A stretch of 64,000 nucleotides of DNA, taken from NCBI GenBank assembly GCA_965199055.1, contig CBDAQR010000003.1, forward strand, positions 2,170,001-2,234,000, in the 5' to 3' direction. Of this stretch, positions 50,907 through 61,500 are shown in pieces (position 1 is the first letter of the stretch; each line of letters begins with the position of its first letter). The translations under genes and the position numbers were made by a program. Below the pieces are notes generated by a model. It was not told where the DNA came from. It saw only the letters and a program-made list of their open reading frames with translations, and made no database searches. The stretch is from CBDAQR01 sp965199055 (GTDB lineage Bacteria > Pseudomonadota > Gammaproteobacteria > Pseudomonadales > Halieaceae).

Positions 50907-52433
50907 CTAGGGTCGAGTCATGGGTATATTACCGCTACCCCAGGTTCGATCGTACACGGCAATAAGATTGGTGAGCTCGTGCAATTCCAGGTCAACATAG
51001 GTTTCGGGTACCGGATTCAGTCCCAGGGCAACCAGGACTGCACCATACGCTGACTGGGCATTCGCATAGGACTGCAGGAGGCTCAGGTCAGTTCGAAGAG
51101 CTGCCGCATCTGTCACCACGCTCTCGACTTTCGATGCGGCACTGGAAATAGCTGCATTAGACGTATGCTTGGCAATTTCGCTGTCGATGAACTTTACTTC
51201 GCGGGCCTGCTCCAGTTTACGCAGGAAAATGTTGTACTGATATACAGCAAGATTCAGCTTGGTCACCACCGCCATATTGACGGCTAGCCGGCGCTGAACA
51301 GCAAGCTCTTCCCGTAGGTCCGAGTTCTTCAATACCTGTCCGGTAGTGGCAAGGTTTAGCAGATTCCAACTTACCTGCGCACCGACTTCTGACCAGCTGT
51401 TATAGACCAGGTATTTGTTGCTGTCATGAGAATAGTTGTAACTCAGCTCGATACCGGGCAACAGGCGCAGCAACGCCTTTCTCGTCTCCGCCTGGTCGAT
51501 GCGCACGTTGTAAATTTCTTCCGCCAATTCCGTGGAGTTGTAGAGCGCCGTCATCTCCATCTGCTCCGGGTCTTCATCCAACAGGGGAAGAATGGGCAGA
51601 CTATCGACATTGGCCAGATCAGAACCGGGCTCAATACCCAGTAGCTGTATGCGGCTGGTTGTTGGTACGTTAATGACCTGCGCCAGCTCAATATTTGCCT
51701 CATTCAGATCTTCAGATAAGGTCTCCAACTCCCTTATCAGATCAAACAACTGCCGCTTGAGGCGCAGGTTGGGGAGAATATTGGTGTACTGCCGCGTCTC
51801 GATGACTTGAGATATTTCGGAGTAGGCCTGATTGGCCTCTGCCAGCACTCGCTCAACTTCACCGCGCGTGTTCTGTGCCGCCCAGGCGCGCCAGTAGAGC
51901 ATGCGCGACTGCTGCAGAAGGTTAGCCAATACCCGCTTGCGAGATTCGCGGGAAATCAGATAACGGTCTGCTTCCTGCTTGGCCTGGAAGTAACTGACGC
52001 CAAAATCTAACAAATTCCAAGAGGCAGAGAATGCTCCCAGGTCGTGATCTTTTTCGGTCGAGGTCGAGGGTTCGAGGGACTCTTCACCGGTTTCAACAGA
52101 GATGCTCGTTGAGGCACTGAACTTATTACGGGAGTAGCGCCCGTAGCTCGCGTCCATCTGCGGCAGCATATCGTACTGGGCCAACTCAAAGCTGCCCATA
52201 GCGACAGCCTGCTCCATGCGAGCGACACGGTGTTCCAGGTTATTTAGCACGGCACGCGACATCACCTCGTGCAACCCGATGGGGCGGGTCAAAGGTTCGC
52301 GGAACTGTTTAATCAGTTCATCGTCCTGGGCCAGGACATCGGACACTTCCTGTTCCGATATCGGCTGTGGACTCATTGCACAACCCGCCAACAAAATACA
52401 AATGCCAGCCAGTCGCCCTGCTTTCGACAACAC
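50907..52433 (-). CDS. TolC-family outer-membrane lipoprotein
   Basis: 508 residues (GTG at 52433, with GGAG upstream). Lipobox LAGC (Cys18) follows a signal peptide, as in many outer-membrane efflux lipoproteins. The body has the duplicated helical-hairpin plan of TolC/OMF proteins (SRAVLNNLEHRVARMEQAV, FSASWNLLDFGVSYFQAK, VGAQVSWNLLNLA). It is the outer-membrane channel of the export system. Starts 85 bases after the adhesin stop; a 58-base gap separates it from the periplasmic adaptor. Confidence 0.88.
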   Translation of the reverse strand: MLSKAGRLAGICILLAGCAMSPQPISEQEVSDVLAQDDELIKQFREPLTRPIGLHEVMSRAVLNNLEHRVARMEQAVAMGSFELAQYDMLPQMDASYGRYSRNKFSASTSISVETGEESLEPSTSTEKDHDLGAFSASWNLLDFGVSYFQAKQEADRYLISRESRKRVLANLLQQSRMLYWRAWAAQNTRGEVERVLAEANQAYSEISQVIETRQYTNILPNLRLKRQLFDLIRELETLSEDLNEANIELAQVINVPTTSRIQLLGIEPGSDLANVDSLPILPLLDEDPEQMEMTALYNSTELAEEIYNVRIDQAETRKALLRLLPGIELSYNYSHDSNKYLVYNSWSEVGAQVSWNLLNLATTGQVLKNSDLREELAVQRRLAVNMAVVTKLNLAVYQYNIFLRKLEQAREVKFIDSEIAKHTSNAAISSAASKVESVVTDAAALRTDLSLLQSYANAQSAYGAVLVALGLNPVPETYVDLELHELTNLIAVYDRTWGSGNIPMTRP

Positions 52434-52518
52434 TATCGACTAGGCTCCTAATGGATCGAGTTATATGATCCCCAACATATTACCCAAACCAGTTTATAAG
52501 CTGTTGTTTTTATTCTAA

Positions 52519-55500
52519 TTATGTGAACAGGTTCTTAATATCATCCAGTAGTTGCTCTATACGGTCAACAAAATTATACCGCGAAGCCTGCTCAAGTTGT
52601 AAGTCCAGGTTCTGACGGCCGTCAGCCTGCTGTTTTGAGTCATCAGGCTGGGACTCATCCCCCACCTGCTCGGATTCCTCGTCAACCTCCAGCTCTTCGA
52701 GCTCTGGCTCACCCTCTTCACCGGAATCTCCATCGCCATCTACGCCTTCAGCACCGTCCGCTCCCTCGAGAATTTCTCCCAGAACCGGACTGTCATCCTC
52801 ATCACTGCCGTCTGCCGTGGCTTCTTCCAGGTCCTGGATACTGACGACAAAGATGCCGGTGGCGCTATTACCCGCTGCATCTTTACCCACCAGAAGAATG
52901 ACGATCTCATCGGCTCCAGCACCGGCAGCCGCTTCACCGTCTACATCGAAAGTCATGTTCTCAGGATCGAAAGTAACGTACTCCGGCAGGTCGGCACCAT
53001 CTTCCAGCGTGGCTTCAACTTCTACATCCTGGTTCGGGTCAGTGTGCACAAACGTATCCGCTGGCAGCGCAATCGTAGACTCGCCTTCGGCTAACACTCT
53101 CTGATCATCGAGAGACACTGCCAGCTTGATAATTTCGTCCCCAACGCTGGCAACCGAAGCAGGTCCATCGCTATCACCGCCGCTCTGCTGCAGCGCGGGC
53201 GTCGTATCACCATCAGATTCCTCGGTAGGTCCGGCACCCGGGCCCACGCCTGCACCCGTATCTCCCTCTCCGAGCTGGGCCACCTCTTCATTACCAGCCT
53301 CTTCTCCCGGAAGTTCGAAACCATCACCTTCCGTGCCAGGTTCATCCGTCTCTGAGGATTCGCCCGCACCGGTAGAGTCATTGGCCAACTGTTCAGACTC
53401 AGGCTCAGGTTCAGAGGGTTTAACACCGATGGAACGTCCATCAATGAGCGGCTCGCCATCGTCACCCAGCACCTCGATAACGAAGTTACCCGAAGCGCTA
53501 TCACCCTGATCATCGGAGCCGACGATCTGTATGTTGATCTCGGTGACGCCATTGGCGATGGCCGCTTCGCCATCTACCTCGAACGTCTGGCTGTCTTCGT
53601 CGAAGGTGACAAAATCGGGCAGCGAGCTTCCATCTGCTAGCGTCGCCTCGACCTCAATCTGGGCGAAGGGATCATCGTGCGTGAAAGTATCTGATGGCAA
53701 CGTCAGTTGCGTCACGCCTTCCGCAGTTACCGGTTGGTCTTCCAGGCTGACACCCATGCGCAAACGGTCGTCTACGATGTTCCAAAGCTCATCAGCCGTC
53801 TCGGTGACATCCTCGACGACACGTTGCAGGTCATTGAACGGAGAATCATCGCTTCCATCCCCGCTATCGTCCTCGGAGCCACGTCCGACGAACGGCGAAT
53901 CGCTATCTTCGTCGTCGTCCTGCCCATCCAGTGGATCATTCGGATCAATGATGCCGAGATCGGGGTCAGGCTCTGGCTCAGGCGCAGGCTGGGGCTCTGG
54001 CTCAGGTTCGGGCGCCGGCTCTGGCTCAGGCGCAGGCGTAATATCCGGCGGCACATCCGGTTCCGGCTCGGGTTGCGGTTCCGGTGTTGGCTCCGGTTCG
54101 GGCGTCGGCTCAGGCTCAGGTGTCGGCTCCGGCTCAGGTGTCGGCTCCGGCTCAGGTGTCGGCTCCGGTTCAGGTGTCGGCTCCGGCTCAGGAGTCGGCT
54201 CGGGTTCCGGTGTCGGCTCGGGTTCCGGTGTCGGCTCGGGTTCGGGAGTCGGCTCTGGTTCAGGCTCGGGCGCTGGCTCGGGCTCTGGTTCAGGCTCGGG
54301 AGCAGGTGCAGGCGGCTGCTCAAGAACACGCATATCCAACGCTGCCTGAGCCGTGTTACCCGCCTCATCCAATGCGGCGAAGGTGTAATTCCAGGGCGCA
54401 CCCAAGGGATCATAATCATTAACCGCGGATCCAGCGCCAGCCGCCGTTATACGGACGATCCCGTTGCTGTCGACGGTGAAGAAGCCATCTTCACTCGTTG
54501 TAGACATGCTCAGGTCAGAGTAAACAAAGCGGTAATCCACTGCCGTCAGCGCATCTGTAGCGGTAACAGTTCCTACGCGCGCACCCGCTGACTGATTCTC
54601 GCGATAGTCAAAGCTTTGATCGGCGACCGACGGTGCTGTGAGGTCAATAACAAGCTCAAATGACTCACTATCAAGGGCCGCATTGCCAGCGGTATCGGTA
54701 ACCCGAGCTGTAACCTCATGCGCGCCCTCCGGTATCGGGTTTAGCGCGGGTATGGTCAGCGTCCAAGCGCTTCCCGTGACCGTTAAGTTGCCGTCACCTT
54801 CAACATACGAGACGCCGTTAACATCTACGGTCAGCGTCTCACCCGGACCGAGGGTAACCGCACCTGTTATTACCGGGGTGTTCGAGGTGGTAACGTTGGC
54901 GTCCACCGTAGGCGCCGTCGGCGCAGTGGTATCAATAACCAGTTCACCGGTACTGACATCAGAAATGCTATTGCTGCCCGCGTCAGTGCTGGTGGCCACG
55001 ACATCATAAGTGCCAGCCGCCAAAGGCGTGGTACCGTCGAGATTCAACGTCCAGTTGTCACCCGTCGCAGTTAGCTCACTGTCAACTCCAAGCGTATAAC
55101 TCACCCCACCGATTGTGACGCTGAAGCCACCCGCTGCATCGGCACTACTATAGGTACCAGTTACCAGCGGAGTCGTATCATTGGTTACCTGGGCTGCCAC
55201 CGTAGGTGGGGTCGGCGCCGAAAGGTCAATGGTCAGCTCGCCAATGCTGGTGTCACTCGTGGAATTGCCCGCAACATCGGTAATGACGGCTACCACTTCA
55301 TAGGTGGTGCCATTGATAAACGCACCCAGGGAGCCGCTGCTGGGTACCGCAGTGTCCGTATCGAGACTCCATAGGCCACCCACTACAAGCACATTTTCGA
55401 AGGTGGCACCGTTAACCGACACTGTTAGCGTTTCACCCGTCAACAGGCTGGCGCTACCACGAATGATCGGTGTCACGTCATTAGTCACCTGTGAATCGAT

Positions 55501-58500
55501 CGTGGGCACGGAAGGCGCGGCAGTATCAACCGTCAGTTCTGAACTCGTAACATCGCTGCTTATATTGCTCGCCGCATCCGTGATTCGAGCTTCAACTTCA
55601 TACACCCCATCAGCCAGTGCGTCGGCGCCCGGCACCGTCAAGGTCCAGGTACCGCCGACCAGGGCCAGGTTGCCATCACCATCGGTATAGGTGACGCCGT
55701 TTACGATTACCGACAAGGTTTCACCCGCGGCTGTCGTTGCTGTACCGGTGAGCGTCGGCGTGCTGGTATTGGTCACCTGGGTATCGACAGTGGGTGTATT
55801 CGCCGGCGCACTCAAGTCGACAACCAGCTCATTACTGCTGCTATCCGTTATCGAGTTACTCGCGGCATCCGTGACTGTGGCGGTTACCTCATAGGTCGAC
55901 TCAGCCAGCGCAACCGGGATATTCAGGGTCCAGTTGCTACCGGTCAGAGACAGGTTGCCGTCGCCCTCGGTGTAGGTCACTCCGTCGACCGTGACTGTCA
56001 GGGTTTCACCTGCAGCGACAGTCGCGGTACCCGATAACTGCGGGCTAGCATCATTCGTGGTCAGTGTATCCACGGTGGGCGCAGGCCCAGGCGCCGCCGT
56101 ATCGACGGTGAGTTCAACACTCGTGGCATCGCTGGAAGCATTTCCAGCACCATCCATGACGGTCGCGATTACTTCGTAATCACCGTCCGCGAGCGCATCG
56201 CCAGCGGGAATAATCAAATCCCAATTAGTACCCACCAGGGTCAGGTTGCCGTCGCCCTCGGTGTAGGTAACACCGTTGACTTCAACAGTGAGGGTTTCCC
56301 CGGCCAGAACAGTCGCAGAACCGCTCAGGTTTGGCGTGTTGTCATTGGTGGTGGTGGAATCTACCGTCGGAACAGTCGGCGGCGTTGTGTCTACCACCAG
56401 CTCGTTACTGCTGATATCGCCCGCCTGGTTACCGGCTTCATCAGTCAGCGTTGCAACCACTTCATAGGTGCCGTCAGCGATCGGCGCTGGAAGCGTTAGT
56501 GACCAGGTAGCGCCAGCCAGAACCAGATTGCCATCGCCGGCAGTGTAGGTGGTGCCATCTACCTCCACGGTTAAAGTTTCGCCTGCACCAACCGTAGCGG
56601 AGCCAACAATGGTGGGACTACTGTCACTAGTGGTCTGGCTAACTACAGTTGGATTACCAGGCGAGGTCGTATCAATTGTCAACTCGCTGCTGCTAGCATC
56701 CGTGCTGGAGTTCACACCATCGCTCAGCGTGGCGGTGACATCGTACGTACCTTCTGCCAGCGCATTGCCGGGTGGTACCACGAGTGTCCAGGTGGTACCC
56801 GTCAGGCTCAGATCTCCGTCGCCCTCGGTGTAAACAACGCCATTCACCTCAACCGTTAGCGTTTCGCCCGCTCCCGGGTTAGCAGTACCCGTAATTGTTG
56901 GCTGGGTGTCACTGGTGACCAGCACATCGACCACCGGGGTGGCGGGTGCCGATATATCGATTGTGATCTCGCCGGTACTGGTGTCACTAGCGCTATTGCC
57001 AACGCTGTCCCTAACGGTGGCTTGTACCTCATAACTGGCACCGTCGACAAAAGTCCCCAACGCCCCACTATCGGGAATTGCGGTACCGAGATCCAGGCTC
57101 CAGACGCCCCCCACCACCGGCACATTAGTATAAGTCGCGCCATTCACCACAACCGTCAGACTTTCACCAGTGCCGATTACGGCAGAGCCGGTGACCACCG
57201 GTGTCGTATCACTCGTGGTTTGAATATCAACGATTGGCGCATCCGGCGCTGTGGTATCGACAAGCAACTCTGATGTACTGCCATCATCCAGCGCATTCCC
57301 GGCGGCATCTTCGACCGTGGCGATTACTTCGTACAATCCATCCGCCAGGGTGTCAGTGACGGGGATGTTCAAGGTCCAATTGGTACCGGTGAGGCTGAGG
57401 TTGCCATCACCTTCAGTGTAAGTAACGCCATTCACAGATACGGTGAGTGCCTCATCAGCCCCTACCGTTGCCGTGCCGGTAATGATAGGCGTACCTGTAG
57501 CAGATGCAGTCGCATTCACGGTCGGCGCCGTGGGCAGCACGGTATCGATAATAAGCTCTGAGCTACTACCGTCGCTTGTTTCCAGACCCACGCCGTCCGT
57601 AACCGTTGCTACAACTTCATAAGTTCCATCTGACAACGCCGCGGTTGGTGGAATGGTGAGCGTCCAATTCGTTCCCGCGCGAGACAAATTGCCATCACCC
57701 TCGGTGTAGATAGTGCCGTCGACCGTCACGGTCAGTGTTTCGCCAGCCGCTACAATCGCACTACCGGTAATGGTCGGCGTCGTGTCGTTAGTGGTTTGTA
57801 CATCTACCGTAGGCACAGCCGGAGCGCTGCTGTCGATAACCAGCTCGGAGTTCGATGCATCCGTCGTCGAGTTACCAGCCTGATCGCGAATAATCGCCTG
57901 TATCTCGTAGGTACCATCTGCCAGGACAAAGGGCACATCCAGAGTCCAATTGGTTCCGACCAATGTGAGCTGGGGGTCGCTATCGGTAAATACATTACCG
58001 TTGACGATCACTGTCAGCGTTTCATCTGCTCCAACCGTCGCCGTACCACTCAACTGCGGTGTGGTATCACTGGTCACCAGGAAATTGATGGTTGGGGCAA
58101 TCGCAGGCGCTGTAAGGTCAACGATCAGTTCGCCGCCGGTGAGGTCGTTGGAACGGTTACCCAGAGCGTCGATGGCCGTAGCCTCAACGTTGTAAACACC
58201 TTCCGGAATAGCATCACCAGAACCGATCACCAATACCCAGGCATCGCCGATTGCGGTCAACTCGGGATCTGTCCCCAGCACATAAGTTTGGCCATTCACC
58301 GCTACGGTCAATCCGCCCGCCGAGCCGCTGGCATCCCAGGTACCCGTTATGCCCGGTGTGGTGTCGTTCGTTACCAGACTATTTACTGTAGGCGCGGTGG
58401 GGCCTGTAGTATCAATCGTCAACTCACCTATGGTCGGATCCGCGGCCGCGTTTCCGGCAAGATCGGTGATGACCGCAGTCACATCATAGTTTCCATCCGC

Positions 58501-61500
58501 GAGCGTATCGGCAATCGGGATACTGAGAGTCCAATCAGTACCTGTCAGCGAGAGGCTGCCGTCACCCTCGGTATAGGTGACGCCATTGACGGACACGGTA
58601 AGTACATCGCCTGCAGCTACCGTTGCGCTACCTGTGATAACGGGATTACCGGTGCTAGTCGTCAGCGTATCGACCGCCGGCTCGCCAGGCGCCACATTGT
58701 CGACTATCAGCTCGCCGCTGGATGAGTCAGTGGCAATGTTGCCCGCGCCATCATCGACGCTTGCAGTGACGTCATAGCTTCCATCGAACAGCGTATCGAT
58801 AGCTGGGATAGTAAGCGTCCAGTTCGAGCCGCTAACAACCAGATCTGTGCCAGGCGAATAAATCTTTCCATTAACTTCTACGGTAAAGATATCGCCAGCT
58901 TCCAATGTAACCGTACCGGTGATGGTTGGGGTACGGTCCTGAGTCACCTGAGAGTCGACTGTGGGCGCCACAGGAGCGGTAAGGTCTATTGTTAACTCAC
59001 CCGTACTGGCATCCAGCGACTGGTTTCCAGCCAGGTCAGTGGCCCGCGCGATGACCTCATAGGTAGTACCATCCGTAAACGGTCCTAACGCTCCGCTATC
59101 GGGTGCAGTGGTTTCGGTATCGATACTCCAGTTGCCGCCGGTGACAACCACATTCTCGTAGGTGGCTCCGTTCACCGTGATACTCAGGGTTTCACCCGCA
59201 GCGATCAGCGCCGTGCCCGATATCACCGGCGTGACATCACTTGTTACCTGACTGGTGATCGTGGGCGCAACAGGTGCGCTCGTGTCGATAACCAGTTCAC
59301 CGGTTGTGGCATCCGCTGTCGCGTTGCCGGCAGCGTCGCTCGCGACGGCCTCTACGTTGTAAGTCGCCTCAGACAGTGGCGCAACGGCGCTAAGATCCAG
59401 CGTCCAGTTGTTGCCTACCGTAGTCAGTTCTGGTGAAGACAGGTCGTAGCTGACCCCATCAACCGTCACAGTGAGATTAGTGCTGTCGATTGCGTTGTAG
59501 GTGCCGGTCAGTATAGGCGTGGTATCCGCCGTAATTAGGCCATCTACCGTCGGCGCACTTGGGCCGGTGGTATCGACTGTCAACTCAGAACTGGTGGCAT
59601 CGCTAGCCTGGTTACCCGCCAGGTCTGTCACAGTCGCAAGCACACTATAGGTTCCATCGGGCAACGCATTACCTGCAGGCACAGTCAGAGACCAGTTGCC
59701 TCCAGCATCAGGCGTCACATTATAGGTAGTACCGTTAACCTCTACGGTGAGCGTCTCACCTGCGGCAACTATTGCAGTACCAGTGATTGTCGGCGTGGAA
59801 TCTGCGACTACCTGGCTATCCACGGTGGGCGCTGCCGGGTCGGTCGTGTCTACTGTTACCTCGCTGGTAGTGCTGTCAGATACGGTGTTACCCGAACCGT
59901 CTGTGATTCGTGCAGTGACGTTGTAGCTACCGTCGGACAGAGAGTTGCCGGCCGGAACGTTCAGAGTCCAGCTGGTGCCGGTCAAAGTGAGATGCCCATC
60001 GCCATCGGCATAAGTAAAGCCATCGATCTCAACGGTGAAGATCTCACCGGGATCAACCGTCGCCGTGCCTGTAATCGTTGGCGTGCCAACATTGCTAACC
60101 TGCGAATCAACGGTCGGTGCCGGGAACGGCGGCTCCGTATCAATCGTTAGCTCATTGCTGCTGGTATCAGAGGTCGCATTGCCGGCCCCGTCTCTCACCG
60201 TCGCAGTGACCTCATAGGTGGCATCGGCCAACTCGTTACCTGCTGGTATCGTGAGGGCCCAGGTGGTGCCAGTTAGAGTCAGGTTGCCCGCGCCTGCCGT
60301 GTAGGTCACGCCATCAACGGTAACGGTCAGCGTTTCTCCAGAGCCGACCGTCGCCGTACCGGTTATCGTCGGTGTCGAATCATTCACAGACTGAGCATCT
60401 ACGGTAGGCGCAACTCCCGGAGGCGTGTTGTCAACGGTCAGTTCATTGCTGCTGCTATCTGAAGTCGCGTTGTTGGCTGCATCAGTAATGGTGGCCGTGA
60501 CTTCGTAGGTACCATCAGCCAATCCATTACCTGCCGGTATGGTCAGCGACCAGCTATTCCCGGCCAGACTCAAATTGCCATCGCCATCGGTGTAGGTCAC
60601 ACCATTCACCGACACGGTAAGTGTTTCACCCGGATCGACGATCGCGCCACCGGTAATCGTCGGCGTAGCGCTACTGGTAGTCAGCGCATCGACTGTCGGT
60701 GCTGGTGCAGGAGCACCTGTATCGATCAGCAGCTCATTGCTACTGCTATCGGATACCGCGTTATTTGCGCCGTCGGTGACGGTCGCGACTACGTCATAGG
60801 TGCCGTCGCCAAGCTCATTGCCTGCCGGAATCGTCAGGGTCCAATCGGTGCCGACCAGGCTCAGGTTGCCATCGCCTTCGGTATAAGTGACACCATCAAC
60901 GGTAACGGTAAGCACTTCATCAGTGCCAACGGTCGCCGTGCCTTCAATGGACGGTGTGGTATCGCCGCTAGCCAGTGAATCTACCGTTGGTGTTGCAGGA
61001 TCGACGGTATCAACGACCAGTTCATCACTCGTCGCATCCGATGTCGTGTTACCCGCACCATCCGTAATCGTCGCCGTCACATCGTAGGTGTCATCCGACA
61101 GCTCGTTACCCGCCGGAATCGTCAGACTCCAGGTGTTATCACCCGCGTTGTAACTCAGGTTGCCGTCACCCGCCGTGTAGGTCACGCCATCAACCTCTAC
61201 ACTCAGCGTCTCACCCGTCGCCAGCGTCGCCGTACCCGTTATCGTCGGCGTATCGTCACTCACCGTCTGACTATCAATCGTCGGCGTCGAGACCGGATCA
61301 ACCGTATCGATGACCAACTCACCGCTGGTAACATCAGACGTATCACTCGCACCGTCGTTCACCGTCACCGTCACGTCATACGTCGCATCGGTCAGCGGTG
61401 TTATCGCACTCAGATCCAGCGTCCAGTTGTCGCCACCGTCCGTCGTCAACTCCGCATCCGTGCCCAGCGTGTACGTCACACTGTTCACTTCTACCGTCAG

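Noticed and set aside
53531..54591. Long plus-strand open frames opposite the PEPEPT linker and acidic C-terminus
   Set aside because: Low-complexity mirror frames of the adhesin gene; the proline/glutamate coding strand explains the lack of stops.
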